The notes under the pieces are model-generated. The model was given only the letters and a program-made list of their open reading frames with translations. It had not been told where the DNA came from and did no database searches. Positions 6,208 to 13,170 of a stretch of DNA of 13,813 nucleotides are shown piece by piece. The DNA comes from SAR202 cluster bacterium. Lineage in GTDB: Bacteria; Chloroflexota; Dehalococcoidia; Lucifugimonadales; JASMAO01. The position numbers and the translations under genes were made by a program. How positions within the stretch are numbered: position 1 is the stretch's first letter; each line of letters starts with the position of its first letter. The stretch spans positions 1 to 13,813 of the forward strand of contig JASMAO010000027.1 in assembly GCA_030754315.1 (NCBI GenBank), read 5' to 3'.

Positions 6208-7863
6208 ATGACCAAATTGACCGGCGGCCAAGCATTGATAAAACAGATGCATCGCGAAGGTATCCGGGTCATTTTCGGTATGCCGGGAATCCAAATGTAC
6301 GAGGCGATGGACGCGATCTACAACGAACCTGATATCCGCTTCATTACCGTTCGCCACGAGCAAGCAGCTGGATATATGGCTTATGGCTATTCTCGAGCTA
6401 GCGGCAAGACCGGTACAGCACTAGTAGTACCGGGACCCGGCCTACAAAACATCTCAGCAGCAATTGGCACGGCTTACTCGGCATCGACTCCGATCATGGT
6501 GTTTGCCGGACAGTTGCCCAAGAATCAAATCGGGAAAGACCGTGGTGAACTTCACGAGATAAACGACCAGATAAGCACTATACGTCCAGTGACCAAGTGG
6601 ACAAGCGGCCCTGTTCTTCGGACCCGTGACATCCCAGCAATGGTCAACGAAGCCGTCCATCAATCACAGGTCGGTAGGCCTCGTCCAGTAGAAATAGAAA
6701 TCCCTTGGGACACCCTGGGAGAAATCGAAGATGTTGAGCTAAGAGAATCAGCACAGCATCAACGACTACCTCCTATTGACCGAAGTCTCGATCAGGGTGC
6801 CACCATTCTCAGAAACGCCGTCCGTCCAGTAATTTGGGCGGGAGGAGGCGTCATAACTTCGGAGGCATCCACTGAACTCACCAACCTCGCTGAAATTCTG
6901 AATGCACCAGTTTTCACCACAAAGCAAAGTAAAGGCGCAATTTCCGACAGGCATCCCTTGGCAGTGGGAGTTCCAATGTACCGTTCAGACGTATCAATAA
7001 GCCTGGTAGATGAGGCCGATGTAATTCTTGCAGTCGGTACTCGGTTGCAACGAGTAGAACTGTCTAGCGGTTCTGAATCTGAGTCTCTGGGAGGACAGAT
7101 GGCAAAACTCCACAGGGACACCAAAATCGTGCGTATTGATGTTGACGAAGCAGAAATACAGCATAGCCCAGAAAATACCCATCCAATACTTGGGGACGCA
7201 AAGCTGGCGTTGCATGCTCTAGCCCAACAACTCACGGGATTGAAGCGAGAACGGCCGGGTCTGAAAAATAGACTAGAGTCGATCGCTAAAGCCCGACGGG
7301 AAAAAGCTGTCAAACTTCAACCTCAAGTCGACTTCGTGGACGCAATCCGTGCAGCCCTGCCAGACGACGCTATTACCGTCCAGGGAATAACACAAGTAGG
7401 CTATGCTTCCGAGCATTCGCTTCCCGTCTATGAGCCAAGAAAGTTTATTACTTCAGGGTACTTCCAATCTCTAGGATACACTTACCCTACAGCTTTGGGG
7501 GCAAAAGTTGCCATGCCCGATAGTCCGGTAGTTGCAATATCAGGTGACGGGGGATTCCTTTACAACTCGCAAGAAATGGCCACGGCAGTGAAATATGGAA
7601 TCAACGCGATCGCTCTCGTATTTAACGATAACGCCTACGGCAATGTCCTTAGAGACCAGCTAGACAAATACGACGGACGCACGATCGGGTCAAAGCTCCA
7701 CAACCCAAACTTCGTGAAACTCGCCGAGGCATACGGGGTTCGAGGAATGCGCGCTGAAAACGCCGAGAGCCTGGAATCGTCCCTCCGTTCAGCTGTTTCA
7801 TTTAACGGACCAACTCTCATTGAGATTCCGATTGAAACCGGAGCAATGAAGCCTCATCTTTAA
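6208..7863 (+). CDS. ThDP-dependent enzyme, acetolactate synthase large-subunit-like
   Basis: A 551-residue thiamine-diphosphate enzyme with the three-domain plan of acetolactate synthase, pyruvate oxidase and benzoylformate decarboxylase. The N-terminal domain carries the cofactor-activating glutamate in RHEQAAGYMA (E51) and the GPG loop at about 76-78. The middle Rossmann-like domain begins near residue 195 (VIWAGGG) and includes DVILAVGTRL. The C-terminal domain has the ThDP/Mg motif beginning GDGG at 446-449 and ending VFNDNAYG (471-478). The acetolactate synthase signature near the active site (family DAFQE) is replaced by GELHEIND, and no regulatory small subunit lies nearby, so genuine acetolactate synthase activity is doubtful. 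The substrate cannot be read from sequence. The sucrase/ferredoxin-like gene starts 23 nt downstream and probably shares the transcript. Confidence 0.9.
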   Translation: MTKLTGGQALIKQMHREGIRVIFGMPGIQMYEAMDAIYNEPDIRFITVRHEQAAGYMAYGYSRASGKTGTALVVPGPGLQNISAAIGTAYSASTPIMVFAGQLPKNQIGKDRGELHEINDQISTIRPVTKWTSGPVLRTRDIPAMVNEAVHQSQVGRPRPVEIEIPWDTLGEIEDVELRESAQHQRLPPIDRSLDQGATILRNAVRPVIWAGGGVITSEASTELTNLAEILNAPVFTTKQSKGAISDRHPLAVGVPMYRSDVSISLVDEADVILAVGTRLQRVELSSGSESESLGGQMAKLHRDTKIVRIDVDEAEIQHSPENTHPILGDAKLALHALAQQLTGLKRERPGLKNRLESIAKARREKAVKLQPQVDFVDAIRAALPDDAITVQGITQVGYASEHSLPVYEPRKFITSGYFQSLGYTYPTALGAKVAMPDSPVVAISGDGGFLYNSQEMATAVKYGINAIALVFNDNAYGNVLRDQLDKYDGRTIGSKLHNPNFVKLAEAYGVRGMRAENAESLESSLRSAVSFNGPTLIEIPIETGAMKPHL

Positions 7864-7874
7864 ATCTGGATTAC

Positions 7875-7879
7875 GGGAG
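7875..7879 (+). promoter_or_regulatory. Ribosome binding site for the GTG-started ferredoxin-like gene
   Basis: GGGAG lies 7 nt before the GTG at 7887, in the 23-nt gap after the ThDP enzyme stop. It supports this GTG as the start and indicates independent ribosome loading within a shared transcript. Confidence 0.6.
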
Positions 7880-7886
7880 ACAAATT

Positions 7887-8873
7887 GTGATTACCGAACG
7901 AGAATCAAGAGTATACGATCGACTATGCTCTCGATTATCCAAGATCCATGGCGAGGATCCGATCGGATCAGCGCCAAGCTGGGACCATTGTCTCATAGTT
8001 GAAGTAGATAAACCCTGGACCGCTGACATTATTTCATCTAAGCACTTTCCAGCCGGAATATCCGACGCACTTGAAGAATCTGAGAACAATGGTATTATCA
8101 TCAAACTGCAAGCCATAGAACGTGACCCTGAATACTCCGTAGACGGTCACTACAGGGTGATGTTTTACTCTAGGCCGACAAAACAATTCGCCATGTACGA
8201 TAAGGACGAATTCGTTGCGCCGAAGAACCAGATTGGCGCACTTACAAAAGCCCTACTCGAGTCACCCAATGATCTGCGAGACTTCGAGCAGTTTCGGGTT
8301 GAACCAGGAAATGTCCGGGATATATTCGTATGCACCCATGGTACTCATGATGTCTGTTGTGCCACCTTCGGATTCCCAGTCTTCAAGGCACTCCGAAATG
8401 ATTACACGAAGGCCCTAAACGGAAGTCTCCGGGCTTGGCGCATAAGTCACACGGGCGGGCACCGATTAGCCCCGAACTTGATTGATATGCCAGAGGGTCG
8501 TTACTGGGCACGCATCGGCATCGATAACCTGGATACTCTAGTACACCACCAAAGTGAAGCATCCACTCTTCGTGCACACTACCGAGGCTGGACCGGTCTT
8601 GGCACAGCTTATGAAAAAACCGCCGAGCGGGACGCCTTCATGTCTGAGGGATGGAATTGGACAAAAATGCTCAAATCTAGCGTTTTAATCTCAGAAAATC
8701 CCTCTGATGCCAAAGTCCGCATAGATTTCCGTGATCCGATCACGAATGAGGTCGGAGCATATGAAGCCCTAGTTGAATCAAAAGACGTGGTAATCAAAGC
8801 GAATTGCATGGAAAACGAAAGCACAGACACGGTGCCCCAGTATGGAATAACAAACCTCACTCGCTTAATTTGA
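7887..8873 (+). CDS. Sucrase/ferredoxin-like (Apd1-type) thioredoxin-fold [2Fe-2S] protein
   Basis: A 328-residue protein of the sucrase/ferredoxin-like family, named historically and not a sucrase. The family N-terminal signature is seen as EDPIGSAP (23-30), followed by a WxxxxLIVEV-like strand (32-40). The metal-site block VCTHGTHDVCC gives C149 and C157/C158, and HTGGHRLAPN gives H188 and H192. In yeast Apd1 and relatives the [2Fe-2S] cluster is held by two Cys and two His of an HxGGH motif, so the same ligation is likely here. The C-terminal part (about 220-328) has the family's helical region with RGWTGLG and lacks obvious membrane segments. The likely role is cytoplasmic electron transfer or redox sensing. 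Its place directly behind the ThDP enzyme suggests a functional link, by inference only. No terminator was clear downstream. Confidence 0.88.
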   Translation: MITERESRVYDRLCSRLSKIHGEDPIGSAPSWDHCLIVEVDKPWTADIISSKHFPAGISDALEESENNGIIIKLQAIERDPEYSVDGHYRVMFYSRPTKQFAMYDKDEFVAPKNQIGALTKALLESPNDLRDFEQFRVEPGNVRDIFVCTHGTHDVCCATFGFPVFKALRNDYTKALNGSLRAWRISHTGGHRLAPNLIDMPEGRYWARIGIDNLDTLVHHQSEASTLRAHYRGWTGLGTAYEKTAERDAFMSEGWNWTKMLKSSVLISENPSDAKVRIDFRDPITNEVGAYEALVESKDVVIKANCMENESTDTVPQYGITNLTRLI

Positions 8874-8900
8874 CTCCGCATACTTCTCTGTGAAAGAACC

Positions 8901-8913
8901 TGGGTAGAACCCA
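8901..8913 (+). terminator. Weak hairpin after the ferredoxin-like gene
   Basis: TGGGT-AGA-ACCCA forms a 5-bp stem with a 3-nt loop 28 nt after the stop codon. No T-tract follows, so it is at best a poor intrinsic terminator or a transcript-end hairpin. Confidence 0.25.
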
Positions 8914-9021
8914 ATTCGCGCCCTACATCACGTACGAAAACCTCTTTTCAGCATTCACTTACCTCGATAGTTTGTATGCCATTTGTATCGCGCATCGCCT
9001 GCATTATGTTAATTTATTCTA

Positions 9022-9050
9022 TTGCTATAGTTCTTTGATAAGCATATACT
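9022..9050 (+). promoter_or_regulatory. Sigma70-type promoter of the iron transport operon
   Basis: TTGCTA (9022-9027, four of six matches to the -35 consensus) is followed after exactly 17 nt by TATACT (9045-9050, five of six to the -10). The region is markedly AT-rich compared with the flanking genes. A start site near 9057 would give a leader of about 60 nt before the binding-protein ATG. This is the best promoter match I saw in the window. Confidence 0.65.
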
Positions 9051-9053
9051 TAT
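9038..9053 (+). promoter_or_regulatory. 16-bp palindrome over the -10: candidate metal-repressor operator
   Basis: ATAAGCATATACTTAT is a dyad in which seven of eight base pairs per half match; only C9043 against A9048 breaks symmetry. It covers the whole -10 element of the promoter ahead of the ferric-iron importer. A bound dimeric repressor would block RNA polymerase. Fur and DtxR family repressors act this way on iron genes, but the sequence is not a clear match to either consensus, so the regulator is not identified. Confidence 0.5.
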
Positions 9054-9076
9054 TTATGAGGTAATTGTGAACACAT

Positions 9077-9087
9077 ATTGGGCCAAT
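9077..9087 (+). repeat. Second dyad in the leader: ATTGG-G-CCAAT
   Basis: Perfect 5-bp inverted repeat around a single G, lying about 30 nt before the binding-protein start and downstream of the predicted transcription start. The one-base loop makes an RNA hairpin unfavourable, so if it matters it is more likely a protein-binding DNA site. Confidence 0.3.
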
Positions 9088-9117
9088 GCGCATTTAAATA
9101 ATTCACCCTGATAAGTT

Positions 9118-10188
9118 ATGCATACCTATTTTAAGACAACTCGTCCATTAGCTTTAGTGATGTCCCTTTCTTTGATGATTGTGTTCTCTGCGGCCTGCTC
9201 CGGTGCGCCTGAGCCCGATCCCACTCCAAAGACCAACAAAGGGGCAGCGATATCAGCTGATCCAGGATCATTGATTGTCTATTCCGGCCGTAGTGAATCA
9301 CTCATTGGTCCACTCATCGATACCTTCCAGACGATGACGGGAATCGACGTCTCAGTCAAATACGGTTCCACTGGTGAAATCGCGACCACCATACTTGAAG
9401 AAGGATCCAACTCTCCAGCCGATGTTTTCTTTGCCCAGGACCCCAGTGGGCTCGCAGCCGTCACGCCTATGCTTAAACCTCTCAGCGGCTTTCTTACCAA
9501 TCTCACCCCCGACTGGGCGAGATCCCCAGAAGGGCAATGGGTAGGGGTATCAGGTCGGGCACGCGTTGTTGTATACAACAAACAGAATGTTAGTGAAGAG
9601 GACATACCAAACACGCTGAAAGATTTCATCGACCCTAAATGGAAAGGCCGAATAGGATGGGCTCCATCCAATGCCTCTTTCCAGGCTATGATCACGACAA
9701 TGCGGATGCTATGGGGTGAAGAAGATACTTCAGCCTGGTTATCTTCGATTCAGGCTAACCGGCCCAAAATTTATCCGAAAAATACACCGATTGTAGCGGC
9801 TGCAGCATCCGGAGAAATCGATGTTGGATTCGTCAATCACTACTACCTACATCGGTTCATGAAAGAGGACGGTGAGAGCTTCGGGGCACGAAATTTCTTT
9901 ATGAACGGTGATGGACCTGGCAGCGTTATCCTTGTCTCAGGTGTTGGAATTCTAAAAACAACCGGCAATCGTCAAAACGCAGAGAAGTTCATTCAGTTCT
10001 TGCTTTCAAATGTCGCTCAGCAATATTTCGCAAGCCAGACGTTCGAGTACCCGCTGATCGACGGAGTGACAACTCACCGATTACTACCATCCTTATCGGA
10101 GTTGACAAAGCCAACCATAGACATGGCGTCCCTTTCCGACATCGAGGGTACTCAACGACTCCTCCGCAACATAGGCATAATCCCCTAG
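9118..10188 (+). CDS. fbpA: Ferric-iron ABC transporter, substrate-binding lipoprotein
   Basis: Extracytoplasmic solute-binding protein of the FbpA/FutA/AfuA class that captures Fe3+ and hands it to the permease. The N-terminus has K6 and R9, a hydrophobic stretch (11-24), and a lipobox FSAAC with C27 as the lipidation site, then a Pro/Lys-rich tether (31-42). The mature protein opens with the family strand IVYSGRSES (about 52-60), followed by GSTGEIAT and PADVFFAQD. The adjacent tyrosines of NHYYLHR (Y242, Y243) match the dityrosine that binds iron in characterised members. The 356-residue length is normal. The ATG has only a weak Shine-Dalgarno; later in-frame starts (GTG 9157, ATG 9160) would remove the signal's basic residues, so 9118 is preferred. 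The permease starts 70 nt downstream. Other anions or metals cannot be fully excluded. Confidence 0.9.
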   Translation: MHTYFKTTRPLALVMSLSLMIVFSAACSGAPEPDPTPKTNKGAAISADPGSLIVYSGRSESLIGPLIDTFQTMTGIDVSVKYGSTGEIATTILEEGSNSPADVFFAQDPSGLAAVTPMLKPLSGFLTNLTPDWARSPEGQWVGVSGRARVVVYNKQNVSEEDIPNTLKDFIDPKWKGRIGWAPSNASFQAMITTMRMLWGEEDTSAWLSSIQANRPKIYPKNTPIVAAAASGEIDVGFVNHYYLHRFMKEDGESFGARNFFMNGDGPGSVILVSGVGILKTTGNRQNAEKFIQFLLSNVAQQYFASQTFEYPLIDGVTTHRLLPSLSELTKPTIDMASLSDIEGTQRLLRNIGIIP

Positions 10189-10258
10189 CGACAATTTGAA
10201 CCGAGCACTCAATGGCTTCCTGCACAACATGGGTATGGTCAGTTGTAGGTAACTGGAT

Positions 10259-11908
10259 GTGAATACTAATTACCACCGAGAGCTTGTTACTGGGGTTGCT
10301 CCACACACGCTCCGACATCTATGGCCGGGCTCCAGGATTGGCAAACCGCCTCTTGTAATTTGGATCCCAGCCCTTCTCATCGGAATTGCGCTGACTCTAC
10401 CACTCGTATACCTGGTCATCAGAGGATCCTCGGCAAGCGAGGAAGCGTGGTCGCTTCTGTTTCGCTCAAGAACGGTTTTAATACTCGGCCGTTCCGTCAT
10501 TCTAGTCGCCACCGTAAGTACGCTCTCAGCGCTCATTGCGGTGCCGATCGCATGGTTGACCATTAGATCCGACATACCCCTACGAGGCTTCTGGACCGTT
10601 ACGACAGCACTGCCGCTCGTAATACCCACATACGTCGGAGGATTCATAGTTGTATCCGCGCTTGGACCAAAGGGATTACTCCAAAGCGTACTAGCAAAGC
10701 CATTTGGCATAGAACATCTCCCTGACATCCATGGGTTGGTCGGTGCAACGATCACTCTCTCACTGCTCAGTTATCCCTACGTTTTACTAACCGTACGCGC
10801 TGCCCTTCAAAACATTGACCCCTCGCATGAGGAGACGGCACGAAGCCTCGGCAATGGAAGCATCGTCTCATTCTTCAAAATAGTAATCCCTCAGTTACAA
10901 CCAGCTATTAGTTCAGGAAGCCTGCTGGTAGCGCTATATACATTGAGCGATTTTGGAGCTGTATCACTCTTGCGTTACGAATCATTCACCTGGGCGATCT
11001 ACCAACAGTACCAAACAACGCTGGATAGATCGATTGTGGCTTTGCTGTCGTTAGTCTTGGTAACAGTTGCGACAATCGCTCTGTTGATAGAAACGTATTC
11101 AAACAGTCGCATACGACATCACAACGTTAGTGGAGATACTCAACGGCCCCCTGTACTTGTTCGAATGGGCCACTGGAGATGGCCTGCTTTCGCATTTTGC
11201 ACCGCAATAGTCACTTTTGCACTGGTGTTACCATTGGGAGTACTCAGTTACTGGCTCATACGAGGAGTATCAGTAGGTGAACCTCTTCTCATCCTTTGGA
11301 CGGCCTCTCGAAACTCCATTTTTGTCTCGATACTGGCCGCTATGACGACAGTTACGTGTTCGATGCCTGTTGCGGCTCTATTGGTACGGTACCCTGGGTT
11401 TATAAGTCGCACCGTGAAAACCCTGGGTTTTGCTGTATATGCATTACCTGGCATCGTGGTAGCTCTGTCTCTGGTATACTTCGGTGCAGCCATCGCACAC
11501 CCGATATACCAAACGGTATGGATTCTGCTCATCGCATACATTGTGCTCTTCTTCCCAATCGCCCTAGGGTCGATTGCGTCATCTTTGCTACAGATCGACC
11601 CTAAACTGGAGGATGCGTCTCGAGGCTTGGGAAGATCCGCTCTTGAAACTATGCGATCAGTCACCCTTCCCCTAATGAGACCGGGCATCCTTTCAGCAGG
11701 AGCTCTCGTTTTTCTGGTAGCCATGAAAGAATTACCCGCAACACTAATATTAGGGCCACTCGAATTCAACACGCTGGCGACTTCCGTGTGGTCGGCCTCA
11801 TCTGAGGCTTTCTTTGCGCGAGCCGCAGCACCAGCTTTAATGTTGGTGTTGCTATCATCCGTACCGATGGCATTCCTGATCTCACGAAGGAGCGGGAATC
11901 CGTTGTGA
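10259..11908 (+). CDS. fbpB: Ferric-iron ABC transporter permease, two fused transmembrane domains
   Basis: Inner-membrane permease of the FbpB/AfuB type, in which both transmembrane halves are in one 549-residue chain. Multiple hydrophobic segments are visible, for example at about 33-55, 73-100 and 112-134 in the first half, with a similar set after about 308. Each half has its own ATPase-contacting EAA loop: DPSHEETARSLGNG from residue 187 and DPKLEDASRGLGRS from residue 447, each followed by a hydrophobic segment with the conserved proline. Together the two loops would dock two FbpC subunits. The start is GTG at 10259 with a modest AGG-type Shine-Dalgarno near 10247; the ATG two bases earlier is out of frame. 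The stop overlaps the ATPase start as GTGA, pointing to translational coupling. Family certain; iron specificity rests on the linked binding protein. Confidence 0.92.
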   Translation: MNTNYHRELVTGVAPHTLRHLWPGSRIGKPPLVIWIPALLIGIALTLPLVYLVIRGSSASEEAWSLLFRSRTVLILGRSVILVATVSTLSALIAVPIAWLTIRSDIPLRGFWTVTTALPLVIPTYVGGFIVVSALGPKGLLQSVLAKPFGIEHLPDIHGLVGATITLSLLSYPYVLLTVRAALQNIDPSHEETARSLGNGSIVSFFKIVIPQLQPAISSGSLLVALYTLSDFGAVSLLRYESFTWAIYQQYQTTLDRSIVALLSLVLVTVATIALLIETYSNSRIRHHNVSGDTQRPPVLVRMGHWRWPAFAFCTAIVTFALVLPLGVLSYWLIRGVSVGEPLLILWTASRNSIFVSILAAMTTVTCSMPVAALLVRYPGFISRTVKTLGFAVYALPGIVVALSLVYFGAAIAHPIYQTVWILLIAYIVLFFPIALGSIASSLLQIDPKLEDASRGLGRSALETMRSVTLPLMRPGILSAGALVFLVAMKELPATLILGPLEFNTLATSVWSASSEAFFARAAAPALMLVLLSSVPMAFLISRRSGNPL

Positions 11909-12981
11909 CAATCCCTACTATCGAATGTCACAAAGTCTCTAAGAGATTCGGCAATGTAAGTGTCTTGGACAACCTTACACTTACGGTGGAATCAGGAGAG
12001 ATTCTGTCCGTGTTAGGCCCGAGTGGGGCCGGGAAAACCACCATGCTTCGTACAGTGGCCGGATTCGAGTCACTGAATTCAGGAGAAATTCGAATCCAAG
12101 GGGAATTAGCTTCTTCACAATCCGTTCATAAGCCTCCAGAACTTAGGCAGGTAGGCATGGTGTTCCAAAACTATGCATTATTCCCACACTTAACAATCTC
12201 GAAAAACATTGAGTTCGGTATCAAAAAGCTTGCCTTCAAAGAACAAAAACGTCGACTCTCACATGTGCTTAGTCTTACCAAACTCACTGGCTTAGAGAAT
12301 CGATATCCTCACGAACTCTCTGGTGGTCAGCAGCAGAGAGTTGCTCTGGCCCGTACGCTGGCACCCAATCCAGTGGTTATTCTACTGGACGAACCATTCA
12401 GCAACCTCGATGCTAGTCTGAGGCTAGATGTTCGTAGAGAAGTGGGAAATATAGTACGTGAGAACCGCACAACAACCATATTTGTTACTCACGACCGAGA
12501 AGATTCCTTCGGCATGGCAGATCGTGTAGCCGTGATACGCGAAGGAACTGTGGATCAAATCGATCCACCGGACAGCCTATATCACTCCCCCGAGACGCCT
12601 TTCGTCGCCATTATGTCCGGCGCCGCCACCTTCGTATCAGCTGAAATCCAAGGCGACAAGGCAATTACTGAGATCGGAGAGCTTCCCTACACAATATCCT
12701 CCAAATCTCCTACGAACAACAAAAGGGTCATGTTATTGGTGCGTGCCCACGATTTTGATTTAAGTCCAAGCTCGAAAACCACCTGTACGGTGGTGGCTCG
12801 CGAGTTCCGAGGAGATGAAGTTATGCTGACAGTAAAATTTGCCTCAGGCGCTACGATTCAGTGCAAACAGCACCACTCACGCAAATTGGAGCCCACCACT
12901 CACGTCGACCTGACTCCTTCAAACCCTCACCCATTTCTTGCCTTCCCTTTTGACTCAGCTTTTATAGGTAAGACATATTGA
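11905..12981 (+). CDS. fbpC: Ferric-iron ABC transporter ATP-binding protein
   Basis: Cytoplasmic ATPase that powers the importer. All nucleotide-binding elements are present: Walker A GPSGAGKTT (38-46), Q-loop Q88 in VFQNYALFPH, signature LSGGQQQR (138-145), Walker B VVILLDEP (157-164), D-loop SNLD (166-169) and switch histidine H196 in VTHD. A C-terminal regulatory TOBE-like region runs from about 240 to the end, as in FbpC and CysA/PotA relatives. The 358-residue length is normal. The GTG start overlaps the permease stop by 4 nt (GTGA), with a GGAG (11889-11892) upstream inside the permease gene. It is the last recognised gene of the operon; no clear terminator follows. The binding-protein context supports iron over other substrates of this ATPase family. 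Confidence 0.94.
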   Translation: MTIPTIECHKVSKRFGNVSVLDNLTLTVESGEILSVLGPSGAGKTTMLRTVAGFESLNSGEIRIQGELASSQSVHKPPELRQVGMVFQNYALFPHLTISKNIEFGIKKLAFKEQKRRLSHVLSLTKLTGLENRYPHELSGGQQQRVALARTLAPNPVVILLDEPFSNLDASLRLDVRREVGNIVRENRTTTIFVTHDREDSFGMADRVAVIREGTVDQIDPPDSLYHSPETPFVAIMSGAATFVSAEIQGDKAITEIGELPYTISSKSPTNNKRVMLLVRAHDFDLSPSSKTTCTVVAREFRGDEVMLTVKFASGATIQCKQHHSRKLEPTTHVDLTPSNPHPFLAFPFDSAFIGKTY

Positions 12982-13137
12982 CTACGAGGAGTTCTGAAAT
13001 TTAGCCTCACTGAGAGAGATTGTCTAAAGGAAATATTCAAGTTCCAACATAAAAAAACAGCATATGGTTACAAGGATGATGATCCCAATCAGGCTTTCTT
13101 TCTTGTACTAGAAGCATACTTTTTGATAAATAACTAA
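12982..13137 (+). other. Start-less open frame after fbpC, possible gene remnant
   Basis: After the fbpC TGA, the same frame stays open for 51 codons and closes with TAA at 13135-13137. There is no ATG or GTG, and the only TTG is near the end, so it is not a normal gene. Translation contains FSLTERDCLKEIFKFQ, which is loosely like the first helix of winged-helix regulators such as the DtxR family. The rest (GYKDDDPNQAFFLVLEAYF) does not resemble the expected DNA-binding helices. It may be a decayed regulator, stop-codon readthrough, or chance; I treat it as unproven. Confidence 0.2.
13103..13130 (+). promoter_or_regulatory. Possible promoter of the amidohydrolase gene
   Basis: TTGTAC (13103-13108, four of six to the -35) and GATAAA (13125-13130, four of six to the -10) are 16 nt apart in an AT-rich stretch about 40 nt before the gene. 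Both boxes are mediocre, so this is a weak call. Confidence 0.3.
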
Positions 13138-13156
13138 GTGACATACGACCGTTTAT

Positions 13157-13162
13157 AGGAGG
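13157..13162 (+). promoter_or_regulatory. Strong Shine-Dalgarno of the amidohydrolase gene
   Basis: AGGAGG ends 8 nt before the ATG at 13171. The metal-binding HxH appears at residues 8-10 from this ATG, the expected place for the first beta strand, which confirms the start. Confidence 0.85.
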
Positions 13163-13170
13163 CCTGAATC

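Noticed and set aside
6792..7313. 173-codon open frame on the minus strand
   Set aside because: Opposite the middle domain of the ThDP enzyme; Ser/Arg-rich with no recognisable motif, as expected for an antisense shadow.
6190..7863. TTG at 6190 as the start of the ThDP enzyme
   Set aside because: It overlaps the region of the AGGAGG and lies before it; the ATG at 6208 is 8 nt after that Shine-Dalgarno and gives the usual N-terminus.
10270..10755. 161-codon open frame on the minus strand
   Set aside because: Opposite the N-terminal half of the permease; no recognisable motif or supporting ribosome binding site.
11248..11931. 227-codon open frame on the minus strand
   Set aside because: It lies entirely opposite the permease and the start of the ATPase gene, both of which have full family motifs; its translation shows no recognisable domain. 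It is an antisense shadow.
13114..13135. Second copy of the iron-operon operator ahead of the amidohydrolase gene
   Set aside because: The words GCATACT and TTTGATAA recur here but in the opposite order and without dyad symmetry, so it is not a real repeat of the 9038-9053 palindrome.
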